Source: Bacillota bacterium (lineage in GTDB: Bacteria; Bacillota; GCA-003054495; Carboxydocellales; JAJZTU01). Taken from it: a stretch of 20,589 bases of DNA. The position numbers and the translations under genes are program-made. Under the pieces are notes generated by a model. The model was given only the letters and a program-made list of their open reading frames with translations, did not search any database and had not been told where the DNA came from. The stretch is taken from NCBI GenBank assembly GCA_021848765.1, contig JAJZTU010000023.1, positions 1 through 20,589 of the forward strand. The letters run 5' to 3'. Below are positions 1 through 6,998 of this stretch, one piece after another. Every line of letters begins with the position of its first letter. Position 1 is the stretch's first letter.

Positions 1-264
1 AATGTTATGGAACGGGCTTTCAACATGGTGGATGGCCCAATAATCCAAATCAAGCACCTGCCGGTCTACCTGCAAAAGGCTAAAGAGAACCGCCCGGAGG
101 CTATCGATGGTCAGAGCCTGCAAGCACTGGCAGACCAGTTCGAAAAGACGGTTATCCTCGATGTACTGGCCAAAACAGGTGGTAACCGGACACAGACTGC
201 CAAACTTTTAGGTCTGTCCCGGGCCGCTCTCTACAATAAGCTGGAAAAGCACGGTGTCACCTGA
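1..264 (+). CDS. Sigma-54-dependent transcriptional activator, C-terminal end (partial)
   Basis: The frame is open from base 1, so only the last 87 codons of the gene are present. The start reads NVMERAFNMVDG, the conserved end of the AAA+ domain in NtrC-type activators, followed by a linker. The last 45 residues are a Fis-type helix-turn-helix with the usual signature GGNRTQTAKLLGLSRAALYNKL, which binds upstream activator sites. Proteins of this class bind enhancers and use ATP to open promoters held by sigma-54 RNA polymerase. The sensory domain is outside the window, so the signal is unknown. Two sigma-54-type promoters occur in this window (578-593 and 17028-17043), and a palindrome resembling the mtm enhancer repeats lies 14 bases after this gene, so it may regulate either; that link is inference. 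Confidence 0.93.
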   Translation, partial: NVMERAFNMVDGPIIQIKHLPVYLQKAKENRPEAIDGQSLQALADQFEKTVILDVLAKTGGNRTQTAKLLGLSRAALYNKLEKHGVT

Positions 265-277
265 TAGCTTCACGCAC

Positions 278-291
278 CAAACTAAAGTTTG
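278..291. promoter_or_regulatory. Palindrome CAAACTAAAGTTTG, possible activator site
   Basis: A perfect 5+5 base palindrome around a TAAA centre. It shares the core AAAC-N4-GTTT with the two repeats upstream of mtmC (16852-16912). It lies just after the sigma-54 activator gene and 287 bases upstream of the sigma-54-type promoter at 578. Activator binding is inferred from this shared core only. Confidence 0.3.
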
Positions 292-340
292 CAAAGTAAA
301 CTATACAGTGTAAAGAAAATCATACAGTTATGTTAATGCT

Positions 341-380
341 CGAAAAAAGCCTGAAAAAGCCTGAAAAAGCCTGAAAAAGC
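341..380 (+). repeat. 10-bp tandem repeat, about four copies of CTGAAAAAGC
   Basis: Three exact copies of CTGAAAAAGC (351-380) follow a near copy (341-350, CGAAAAAAGC). The last copy supplies the left arm of the terminator just after it, so the array probably arose by slippage of a terminator arm. The longer minus-strand reading frame through this region has no recognisable protein features. Confidence 0.85.
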
Positions 381-405
381 CTTTGCTTCAGCCCAGGCTT
401 TTTTT
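374..405 (+). terminator. Intrinsic terminator after the sigma-54 activator gene
   Basis: AAAAAGCCT (374-382) pairs with AGGCTTTTT (395-403) around a 12-base loop and continues into a run of seven T. The A-rich left arm means it could also work on the minus strand. It lies 110 bases after the activator's stop codon. Confidence 0.75.
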
Positions 406-577
406 ATTTGCTTTTTCCGTTGTACAGGATTCCAGACAGTTTGCTCCCCAAGACTAATGAAATAAGTACTTGACGGTCTAGTGGAAAGGAACCAAACTGC
501 GCTGCTTATCCCTGTATTAGTCTTTTTACCCTCCAATCCCGGCTTTTCCCCAGTTTATCGAATAATCGGCCAGGAAT

Positions 578-593
578 TGGCGTGTTCCTTGCA
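578..593 (+). promoter_or_regulatory. Sigma-54 (-24/-12) promoter TGGCGTGTTCCTTGCA
   Basis: The site matches the consensus TGGCACG-N4-TTGCA in all but two bases. It has the invariant GG (579-580) and GC (591-592) separated by exactly 10 bases. The predicted transcription start is near 604. No protein gene with a ribosome site follows before the terminator at 684-713, so this promoter seems to drive a short untranslated RNA. Confidence 0.65.
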
Positions 594-603
594 TTGGAGT
601 TAC

Positions 604-713
604 GCAAAGCCGGTTTACTAAGCTAAGCCAGTTTTCTAAGGTGTGGCCTGTTGTCACGCCTTAGTTTCACCCATCCTTATCCAAGGTGCCTCTTTTGGGG
701 CACCTACTTTTTT
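604..713 (+). ncRNA. Candidate sigma-54-dependent small RNA, about 110 nt
   Basis: The RNA is delimited by the -24/-12 promoter at 578-593 and the strong terminator at 684-713. Between them, TAAGGTGTG (637-645) pairs with CACGCCTTA (655-663), nine pairs including one G-U, and GGTTTA can pair with TAAGCC near 611-628. No good open reading frame with a ribosome site is seen inside. I do not recognise an RNA family. The opening ACGCAAAGCC is reminiscent of part of the c-di-GMP-I riboswitch core, but the rest of that fold is missing. Function unknown. Confidence 0.45.
684..713 (+). terminator. Intrinsic terminator ending the candidate small RNA
   Basis: AGGTGCC (684-690) and GGCACCT (699-705) form a perfect 7-bp stem with an 8-base loop, followed by ACTTTTTT. 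Confidence 0.85.
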
Positions 714-883
714 GGCTATTGCATACCTATCAAACAAGTGATTTTTTTGAAAAATTGTCTTCTGTGGAAAATTAATTTTGCGCCAAAATGTAAAATATTC
801 CCGAATTTGTCGAACGAATATGAGTTCTATTTTTCCAAAATAGCTTGCTTTTGGTAAACACTGTCTTTATAATAAAGTTGCTA

Positions 884-912
884 TTGACATGTCCAAAAAG
901 TACGATTATAAA
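884..912 (+). promoter_or_regulatory. Sigma-A promoter, TTGACA-17-TATAAA
   Basis: A perfect -35 TTGACA (884-889), a 17-base spacer and -10 TATAAA (907-912) predict a start near 919. The transcript would begin with a roughly 50-nt segment with short complementary stretches (ACCC/GGGT, GGGT/GCCC, GGC/GCC), then a run of seven T at 965-971, before the gene at 1020. This may be a leader with a weak terminator or a separate short RNA. Confidence 0.7.
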
Positions 913-1019
913 ATCGACTGCAACCCGGAAAACAGGGTATTGCCCATGTTTAGGCTTGAGCCGATTTTTTTGTACCTAATAACCAAGATTAGCATTTACA
1001 TCACTTTTGGAGGACTATT

Positions 1020-1435
1020 ATGAGGATCGAAGACTGGTCTTTGCAACAAATAAATATTACGGTTGTTTTTGAAAACATTGATAAGGACCTCATTAGGCGG
1101 GATCATATTCGTCGAACTTTTGATGGCGAAGAGGTAATCATCACAGATTTTCCAGATTTGTTGGCAGTTATTCTTCCCAAAAAAGAAGCTGTGGTGGACG
1201 CAATTTAGCGCGGGCAATCGAAGCAGATATAACTTCTGCGGCACCAAGTTTTACCTTTGAAAAATACGATGCGCGGTTTAATGTTTCTTTAAGACCTTCC
1301 GAACAAGACCAAAATGAATTAGTTTTTCATTGCAATATTCACTTTGATTTAAATGAAATTCCTGATGAAAATGAGATTAAATCCAAAGTAATCAGATATT
1401 CTGATTACTTCAAGGAAATTTTGGAAAAGCTATAG
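1020..1435 (+). pseudogene. Frameshifted gene for an unknown protein of about 138 aa
   Basis: A start codon with a GGAGG ribosome site (1010-1014) opens a frame that stops at TAG 1206-1208 after 62 codons. The adjoining frame continues open from about 1205 to TAG 1433-1435, with a composition like the first half (LARAIEADITSAAP...), and ends just before the ribosome site of the next gene. The most economical reading is one gene broken by a one-base indel near 1200, or a sequencing error. No slippery heptamer is visible, so programmed frameshifting is unlikely. The product is soluble and acidic; I do not recognise its family. It begins a cassette with the next two genes behind the promoter at 884-912. 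Confidence 0.6.
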
Positions 1436-1446
1436 GAGGGTTAACT

Positions 1447-1971
1447 ATGGCGCTGTCAACGGCCTATGAAATGGACACCAAAGGGAAAGAAACGTTCCTC
1501 GCAGGTTCTATTTTTAAACAAGGGGCATATAACTATCAGTGGGAGCCTGGTTTTAAACCCTTTGGCGGCAGTTACTCAACCCGCAATAATGATATGGAAA
1601 GGGCCTTCTTTCTTAAAGTAATGGCGGAAATGGCCACGGCCCCCAAATGCCTTGATTGGAACTCAAGGGGGTTAATCGGGATGTTTGATGCTCACCAATC
1701 CCAACCAAAGCCATTGGACGAGATTGTTCATGGTTTTCTTAAGATCTCTACTATTACCAAGGTTATAACCCTTAATAAGGATAAGCTTATGCAGGTATGG
1801 GTAGTAACTAAAGTCAACGACATTAAAACTAAGAGAAAATATTGTGATTTTTTTGCCGAGATGATTGAAAAAATGGATCCTGATCTATTGTTTGATTTAA
1901 GAATTCTCAGCCCCAATAGCAATGAATTTCAACAAATCCCTATTGAAGCTATTATATACGAGAGGGATTAA
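1447..1971 (+). CDS. Hypothetical protein, 174 aa, unknown family
   Basis: The ATG follows a TAGGAGGG ribosome site (1432-1439) that overlaps the end of the preceding broken gene, so the two were probably translated as an operon. The product is predicted soluble, with no signal peptide, membrane segment or catalytic motif that I can name. It contains aromatic-rich stretches (YNYQWEPGF) and a C-terminal part with alternating charges. Its partner downstream is a HEPN-like protein. Cassettes of small unknown proteins plus a HEPN protein are common in accessory or defence regions, but nothing in this sequence proves that role. The codon and base composition is AT-richer than the neighbouring metabolic genes, consistent with acquired DNA. 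Confidence 0.7.
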   Translation: MALSTAYEMDTKGKETFLAGSIFKQGAYNYQWEPGFKPFGGSYSTRNNDMERAFFLKVMAEMATAPKCLDWNSRGLIGMFDAHQSQPKPLDEIVHGFLKISTITKVITLNKDKLMQVWVVTKVNDIKTKRKYCDFFAEMIEKMDPDLLFDLRILSPNSNEFQQIPIEAIIYERD

Positions 1972-1972
1972 A

Positions 1973-2324
1973 ATGACTGCGGAAGAATAAAAAGAGATTT
2001 GAAAACACAGAGTTGCTTTTAGCAGAAGAAGCACTAAACATTGACACAACCGAACACTTTGATTGGGTAGCTATTATAATGTTTTATGGGGCTGTTCATT
2101 TGGTAGAAAAACATCTCGCAAGAAGAGAAATACATCCTAAAACGCATCCGGAACGCAATAGGGATACCCGTAGTTTGAAGAGGGGGCCAAGAATCCATAG
2201 TAATTTAACCTTATTATATAATGCAAGCTTAGATGCAAGGTATCGTAACATTTTTTTATCAAGTGATGATATTAAGGAACTTGCCTATGTTTATGAGGAT
2301 ATAAAATGTATTTTAGGTGCTTGA
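1973..2324 (+). pseudogene. HEPN-like protein, probably frameshifted near its start
   Basis: The long open frame (in phase with 2013-2324) reads LLLAEEALNIDTTEHFDWVA and on, with an all-helical pattern, the HPKTHPERN stretch (H-x-x-R type motif) and YNASLDARY near the C-terminus, as in HEPN-superfamily proteins, many of which are RNases or nucleotidyltransferase partners. A natural start, ATG 1973-1975, directly follows the upstream gene's stop, but its frame (MTAEE) ends at TAA 1988. A one-base shift there would give MTAEE followed by KKRFENTELLLAEEALN, a typical HEPN N-terminus. Otherwise translation would have to begin at TTG 2013, which lacks a clear ribosome site. Family call is from pattern only. 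Confidence 0.5.
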
Positions 2325-2327
2325 TAA

Positions 2328-2364
2328 CCCTGATTAAAAATATAATTCAGGGGTTTTTATTTTA
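2328..2364 (+). terminator. Intrinsic terminator after the HEPN-like gene
   Basis: CCCTGA (2328-2333) pairs with TCAGGG (2347-2352), followed by GTTTTTATTTT. It closes the 1020-2324 cassette. A separate inverted repeat GAAACCC/GGGTTTC (2386-2418) lies between here and the end of the convergent gene and may be its weak terminator. Confidence 0.7.
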
Positions 2365-2495
2365 GAATTGAGTAAAAGTAGACAAGAAACCCGTCAAGCC
2401 TTATGTCTAATGGGTTTCCTAGCATTTTAGATGGTTGGAGAAAATGAACCCAAGTTGCTGAGCTCCTGCTTAACATGCAGGGGCCCTTTGTGTGC

Positions 2496-3287
2496 TTATA
2501 ACCTGTTTGCCAATCCATCGAGGATACTCACCTTTGGCAAAAACGCCCGCAAATCAGCCGGGGGTCTCCCGGTCAATACTTTAAACGGGCATTCTGCAAC
2601 CATAAAGGCAGCCCAACGCTCCCCGGCCAGTTGGTGGATTTTAGCCAGTCCTTTACTTAAGCCGGGCTTCCGCTGCCATACGCCGTGGGAATCAGAACCC
2701 AGGAGGTGCACCAGGTGTCCCCGGACCAGCATATCTGCAAAGCGCTGTATATCTTCGCCATGGTCCCCGGAAAGACTTGCGGTATTGATCTGGGTCAGTC
2801 CGCCTTCCCGGATAAAGTCTACCAGCCACTGCGGGTTTTCCCTGACTTCTCTATGGCGCTCAGGATGGACCAGAATGGGTGTAATTCCCATCTCCCTTAA
2901 TTTGGCGATAACCGGTTCTGAATTTGCCAATTCTTCACCAAAAGGCAGCTCGACCAGCAAGTAGCCGGTGTCATTTACCGTGGGTAGAACCCCATCGGCC
3001 AGCAGCCTGGGGATATCGGGACCAAGTTGTACTTCAGCAGCAGGGTATATCTCCAAGGGTAGTTTGGCTTTAGCCAGGTAACCCCTTAACTCTTGAACCA
3101 GCCTGTCAACTTTGTCCCTGCTGGAATGATAGCGCATCCCGATATAATGTGGGGCAGCTACCAAGGCTGTGGTACCATCGGCTACAGCGGCCTTAGCCAT
3201 AGCCATGGTCTCTTCCCAGTAGCTGGCCCCATCATCCAGCCCGGGAAGAATGTGAATGTGAAAATCTATCATCATCTTCAATTGCAT
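2496..3287 (-). CDS. PHP-family tyrosine-protein phosphatase (CapC/CpsB/YwqE type)
   Basis: The product begins MQLKMMIDFHIHILPGLDDGA; the metal-binding DFHxHxLPGxDDG motif is the hallmark of manganese-dependent PHP phosphatases such as B. subtilis YwqE and pneumococcal CpsB. Further metal ligands are seen in AAPHY, in the glutamate of PAAEVQLG, in LVHPERHR and in the C-terminal GSDSHG. These enzymes remove phosphate from bacterial tyrosine kinases that control capsule or exopolysaccharide export. I chose ATG 3287 because GGAGGAGG sits 8 bases before it; a TTG six codons upstream lies inside that ribosome site. The resulting 263 aa is normal for the family. No cognate kinase or polysaccharide genes are in the window, so the gene stands alone between two plus-strand units. 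Confidence 0.88.
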   Translation of the reverse strand: MQLKMMIDFHIHILPGLDDGASYWEETMAMAKAAVADGTTALVAAPHYIGMRYHSSRDKVDRLVQELRGYLAKAKLPLEIYPAAEVQLGPDIPRLLADGVLPTVNDTGYLLVELPFGEELANSEPVIAKLREMGITPILVHPERHREVRENPQWLVDFIREGGLTQINTASLSGDHGEDIQRFADMLVRGHLVHLLGSDSHGVWQRKPGLSKGLAKIHQLAGERWAAFMVAECPFKVLTGRPPADLRAFLPKVSILDGLANRL

Positions 3288-3440
3288 TAGTGGAGCCTCC
3301 TCCAAGTTGCCTATTGATTAAAAGTTCGGCATAACACCTGAAGTTCCTGCAGGCAAACTTTTTTACACAATTCTAAAAAATTAGAACATTGGTCAAGGGG
3401 CATTAAAGAGCAGGAAATAAGCAGGGGGTGTAGAAATAGA

Positions 3441-3540
3441 GTTGTGTCAAGAATATTATCGAAAAAAGCAATTTCCAGAGGAAAGACGCAACTAAGGCTT
3501 CCGCCTGCGCACAAGGCGCTTGGCGCAAGCCAAGTTTTTT
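3441..3540 (+). promoter_or_regulatory. Structured leader with intrinsic terminator before the GGDEF-EAL gene
   Basis: CTTGGC-GCAA-GCCAAG (3519-3534) followed by six T is a perfect terminator hairpin 90 bases upstream of the coding start. Before it, GTTGTGTC (3441-3448) can pair with GACGCAAC (3484-3491), TTTCC/GGAAA forms a small hairpin between them, and AGGC-TTCC-GCCT (3495-3506) competes with CGCCT...AGGCG, so alternative folds are possible. The order GCAA-hairpin-GACGCAA resembles the first half of the c-di-GMP-I (GEMM) riboswitch, which would suit the gene, but the second half does not match clearly. A premature-termination control element is likely; its ligand is uncertain. Confidence 0.45.
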
Positions 3541-3629
3541 CTTCTACTTGTTTTCTAAGTCAGGGCTCCAAAACTAAGGTACTGCTTTACATGGGTTTAC
3601 AAACTCAATCTAAGGAGAAAAGCCCGGCC

Positions 3630-6404
3630 ATGGATAAAAAATCGATTAGAAATTACCTGATTGCTCATACCTCAATAAAAACATGTTTAATACTTGTTTT
3701 TCTATGGGCTATTCTCGCTCTTTTATCTCTATTATGGGGTTTAGGTGCACTGGCGTTTGGAATAGGTGGCGGATTAGCGTTAATCTATTTCGCCAAACTT
3801 TACCTCAGCGAGCGCAAAAGGGCCTATACAGAATTACTGAGGCTCAGTGAATTAAACGAAAAAATCGTATTTAATGCACCCATCGGTTTGTTTTCCTATG
3901 ATATCCTGGGTAACCTCACCATGATCAACAAACGTTATTATGAAATCGCTGAAATGAAGGATATCGAGATTGGCAATAAAATTAATAAAGTCAATGTTTT
4001 TGAAGTTACTAAAGATGATGCGGAAAGGTCAATACTTCAGGATATTGTATCAAACGGTAAAGAGTACTATATGGAAAATAAAAAGGTTAAATTAAACAGC
4101 GGGAAAGAAAAATATATTTCCTTGCGAGCTGTCCCCTTGTATGAGCATAAAAAAATCATCGGTGGGCTGGCAATTATCGAAGATGTCACCGAGCGCAAGC
4201 GCAAAGCAGAACAGATCCGGATGTTATCCCGGGCCGTAGAACAAAGCCCAAGCATGGTTATCATCACTGACACCAATGGCCTTATCCAATATGTCAATTC
4301 CAGGTTCACCCAAGTGACGGGCTATTCCCTGGAAGAAGTCATGAGGAAAAATCCGCTCATCTTACAATCAGGCCAACAGTCTCCCGAAGTATACAAAGAA
4401 TTGTGGCAAACAATTACCTCCGGAAGCGAATGGCGGGGAGAGTTCCATCATAAGAAAAAGAACGGTGAGTTTTATTGGGCCTCAGCATCTGTTTCACCTA
4501 TCAGAAACTCAGAAGGAGTGATCACCAATTTCCTGGCGCTTGAGGAGGATATCACTGAGCGTAAGTTGACAGAAGCAGCCCTGCGGGAGATTGCTCAGGG
4601 GCGTTCTGCGGCCACGGGTATGGCCTTCTTCAGGTCTTTGGTCCTGCACCTTGCTAAAACACTGGGTGTAGAGTATGCCCTTATTGGGGAGCTGACCGGG
4701 GACGCCAAGGAAAATATGATCACTGTTGCTATGTGCGTTCACGGCAAGATTGTGGAAAATGTTAAATATCACCTGGCTAAGACCCCCTGCGAGAATATTG
4801 TTGAAACCAGTCTGCGTTGTTATCCCCACGGAGTCCGGCAACTCTTCCCTGATGACTGCATACTGGTTAGAGAAGGGATTGAAAGTTATTGCGGAACCCC
4901 CCTGTATGACTCGGAGGGTCAAATGTTGGGTTTACTGGTGGTAATGGATACTAAACCCATGCGGGACGAGTATCTCGTAAAATCCATGTTGCAGATTTTT
5001 GCTGTCCGTGCTGCGGCGGAATTGGAGCGCAAGCGGATTGAGGAAAAAATGAATCACATGGCCTTTCATGACCCTCTGACCGACTTGCCTAACCGGAGAC
5101 TGTTTTTTGACCGGGTCACTCAGGAATTGGCCAACACCAAGCGCAACCGGAGTAAATTAGGTGTACTGTTTCTCGACTTGGACAGGCTCAAGTTAATTAA
5201 CGATACCCTGGGGCATATCGTGGGAGACCGGTTGCTGCGGGGCGTTGGTGAGCGCCTGAGAAACTGTGTGGGAAAAGGTAATACTGTTGCCCGCCTGGGC
5301 GGCGATGAATTCGCGGTTTTATTGCCCGGGATTACTGATGTGGAAGCAGCTATTGCAGTTGCCCGGGAAATTATTGATACCATCAAAGAACCATGGATAT
5401 TGGATGGCCAAGAACTTTACATCACCACCAGCATTGGGATTAGTCTCTACCCCAACGACGGTGAAAATGCTGAAATCCTGCTCAAGCATGCTGACACTGC
5501 CATGTACCGTGCCAAGCAGCAAGGAAGAAATAACTACCGGCTCTATACCCCGGCCATGGAAGCCAAAAACTTTGAGCAATTAGCCCTGAACAATAGTCTC
5601 AGCCGTGCGGCCGAGCGGGAGGAACTCCTGGTGTTTTACCAGCCAAAGGTGAATATTAACACAGGGGCGATTATCGGTATGGAAGCTTTGGTACGCTGGA
5701 AACACCCTGAACAGGGGCTGGTTTCCCCGGACCGGTTCATTCCTCTGGCGGAAGAAACCGGGCTGATTGTTTCCATAGGTGAATGGGTTCTGCGCACTGC
5801 CTGTGCACAAAACAAAGCCTGGCAAGAAGCCGGCTTCCCTCCGATGCGTGTAGCGGTAAATACTTCGGTATGCCAGTTACAGCAGCCTAATTTCGTTGAG
5901 ACAGTTGCCTGCGTATTACGGGAAACAGGCCTGGATTCCCAGTGGCTGGAGTTGGAAATCACCGAGAGTGCAATCATGGAAGATCTGGATTTTATGATTA
6001 AAGTGCTGAGTGAATTGCGAGAGATGGGAATCTTGATTGCAATTGATGATTTTGGGACAGGGTATTCTTCACTTAACTATTTAAAACGATTTCCTATCAA
6101 TGCCCTGAAGATTGACCGTACTTTTATCCATGACCTCATTGCCAATCCGAATGATGCGGCTATTGCCTCTGCCATTATCGCCATGGCTCAAAGCATGGGC
6201 CTCGAAGTAATCGCTGAAGGAGTGGAGACGGAAGAACAGCTCCATTTCCTCCAACAACGCCAATGTGACAAAATGCAGGGATATTTGTTCGGGAAACCGA
6301 TGCCGGCAGAGACATTTGAAACAGTATTAAAGCTGGGTAGACCTATGACTAAGCTAAAAGAGCGTAGGGCTTCCGAGACAGAATTACTACAGGCGCGCCG
6401 CTAG
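3630..6404 (+). CDS. Membrane-bound PAS-PAS-GAF-GGDEF-EAL cyclic-di-GMP regulator
   Basis: The 924-aa protein has two N-terminal membrane segments (about 15-55), a first PAS domain (about 75-190), a second PAS/PAC (about 197-320, ending ALEEDITERK), a GAF-like domain (about 325-465), a GGDEF domain (about 477-640) and an EAL domain (about 655-905). GGDEF is intact (ARLGGDEFAVLLPG) but the RxxD inhibitory site is not seen. The EAL half keeps its key residues: MEALVRW, EITES, IDDFGTGYSSL, the lysine of LKIDRTF and EGVETEEQ. It can therefore potentially both make and degrade c-di-GMP. I chose ATG 3630 (AAGGAG at 3612-3617); the frame is open further upstream, but that stretch runs through the terminator leader and reads as non-protein. 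It ends in TAG. Confidence 0.93.
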   Translation: MDKKSIRNYLIAHTSIKTCLILVFLWAILALLSLLWGLGALAFGIGGGLALIYFAKLYLSERKRAYTELLRLSELNEKIVFNAPIGLFSYDILGNLTMINKRYYEIAEMKDIEIGNKINKVNVFEVTKDDAERSILQDIVSNGKEYYMENKKVKLNSGKEKYISLRAVPLYEHKKIIGGLAIIEDVTERKRKAEQIRMLSRAVEQSPSMVIITDTNGLIQYVNSRFTQVTGYSLEEVMRKNPLILQSGQQSPEVYKELWQTITSGSEWRGEFHHKKKNGEFYWASASVSPIRNSEGVITNFLALEEDITERKLTEAALREIAQGRSAATGMAFFRSLVLHLAKTLGVEYALIGELTGDAKENMITVAMCVHGKIVENVKYHLAKTPCENIVETSLRCYPHGVRQLFPDDCILVREGIESYCGTPLYDSEGQMLGLLVVMDTKPMRDEYLVKSMLQIFAVRAAAELERKRIEEKMNHMAFHDPLTDLPNRRLFFDRVTQELANTKRNRSKLGVLFLDLDRLKLINDTLGHIVGDRLLRGVGERLRNCVGKGNTVARLGGDEFAVLLPGITDVEAAIAVAREIIDTIKEPWILDGQELYITTSIGISLYPNDGENAEILLKHADTAMYRAKQQGRNNYRLYTPAMEAKNFEQLALNNSLSRAAEREELLVFYQPKVNINTGAIIGMEALVRWKHPEQGLVSPDRFIPLAEETGLIVSIGEWVLRTACAQNKAWQEAGFPPMRVAVNTSVCQLQQPNFVETVACVLRETGLDSQWLELEITESAIMEDLDFMIKVLSELREMGILIAIDDFGTGYSSLNYLKRFPINALKIDRTFIHDLIANPNDAAIASAIIAMAQSMGLEVIAEGVETEEQLHFLQQRQCDKMQGYLFGKPMPAETFETVLKLGRPMTKLKERRASETELLQARR

Positions 6405-6461
6405 CTAGAGGCTAATATTGACGATATGAACCCGGAGTTTTACGGATATCTGTCCGATAAA
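6405..6461 (+). pseudogene. 19-codon relic of larC (nickel-pincer cofactor protein)
   Basis: Directly after the GGDEF-EAL stop codon, and in the same frame, the DNA reads LEANIDDMNPEFYGYLSDK. This matches the well-conserved start of the C-terminal (DUF111) part of LarC, which inserts nickel in the lactate racemase cofactor pathway; family members read roughly E-x-N-I-D-D-M-x-P-E. The similarity stops abruptly at 6461, where the blaI promoter region begins. No other larC sequence is in the window. It looks like the scar of a deletion or insertion. Recognised from memory, not from a search. Confidence 0.5.
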
Positions 6462-6477
6462 TCGTGTACAACCGATA

Positions 6478-6512
6478 TTGACAGTACGGCCCGTGTGCAC
6501 TACAATATGTCG
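6478..6512 (+). promoter_or_regulatory. blaI promoter with overlapping BlaI-type operator
   Basis: TTGACA (6478-6483), a 17-base spacer and TACAAT (6501-6506) form a near-perfect sigma-A promoter. The -10 lies inside CACTACAATATGT, a BlaI/MecI-like operator (TACA-N-TGTA type) whose right half is slightly imperfect (TGTCG rather than TGTAG). GATATTGA and TCAATATC also form an inverted repeat around the promoter (6474-6527). The layout implies that the downstream repressor shuts off its own promoter. Confidence 0.75.
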
Positions 6513-6557
6513 TGTAGGATCAATATCTTCGATAATGTTCAAGCAAGGTGATGGACC

Positions 6558-6998
6558 ATGGATGACGGGATTAAATTTCAATCTTTCAGCCTGGAACGGG
6601 AAGGTCTGGCCAGGGTGCTGGGCAGCCTGGAGGCTGAGGTAATGGAGATTATCTGGCGCAAAGGCCAGGAGGTAACCATCCGGGAGGTGTGGGAGGAACT
6701 AATGCTTGCCCGGACCATCGCCTTCAACACCGTGATGACGGTGATGAACCGGCTGGCAGACAAGAAACTCCTGCGCCGGGAACCGGGCCGTGAGGCTTAC
6801 CGGTTCCTGCCGGTCCAAACCAGGGAGGGGTTTTTGCGGGAAATTTCCCGCAGGGTGGCCGCAGGGCTGGTGGAAGATTTCGGGGAACACGCCATTGCTC
6901 CCTTCGTAGAAGCCCTGGATGTGGCTGGCCCCGGGTATCTGGAAGAGCTGGAAGAATTCATCCGCCGGAGGAAAGAACGCCGTGACAAGCACCGCTAA
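6558..6998 (+). CDS. BlaI/MecI/CopY-family transcriptional repressor
   Basis: The 146-aa product has the family's winged-helix N-terminal domain: LGSLEAEVMEIIW at 17-29, then VTIREVWEEL, the recognition region AFNTVMTVMNRLADKKLLRRE, and a C-terminal dimerisation region rich in charged residues. In this family the repressor binds TACA/TGTA palindromes and is cleaved or released through an M56 membrane protease, the gene for which overlaps this one by 17 bases. Similar operators occur at its own promoter and at the ccdA promoter, so it likely controls itself and the thiol-redox genes. No beta-lactamase or copper ATPase is nearby, so the classical targets are not supported. The ATG at 6558 was chosen because the conserved domain starts soon after it; the ribosome site AAGGTG is modest. 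Confidence 0.9.
   Translation: MDDGIKFQSFSLEREGLARVLGSLEAEVMEIIWRKGQEVTIREVWEELMLARTIAFNTVMTVMNRLADKKLLRREPGREAYRFLPVQTREGFLREISRRVAAGLVEDFGEHAIAPFVEALDVAGPGYLEELEEFIRRRKERRDKHR

Noticed and set aside
341..380. CRISPR-like array
   Set aside because: The units are only 10 bases, directly adjacent and without spacers.
333..536. Minus-strand 67-codon ORF over the tandem repeat
   Set aside because: It is largely created by the 10-bp repeat and terminator and has no ribosome site or recognisable features.
1206..1208. UAG of the 1020 gene as a second pyrrolysine codon
   Set aside because: The continuing open sequence is in another frame; reading through the TAG in frame reaches a TAA within a few codons.
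3444..3629. N-terminal extension of the GGDEF-EAL protein from 3444
   Set aside because: The added 62 residues pass through a terminator hairpin and look unlike protein; ATG 3630 has a ribosome site and starts right before the membrane segments.
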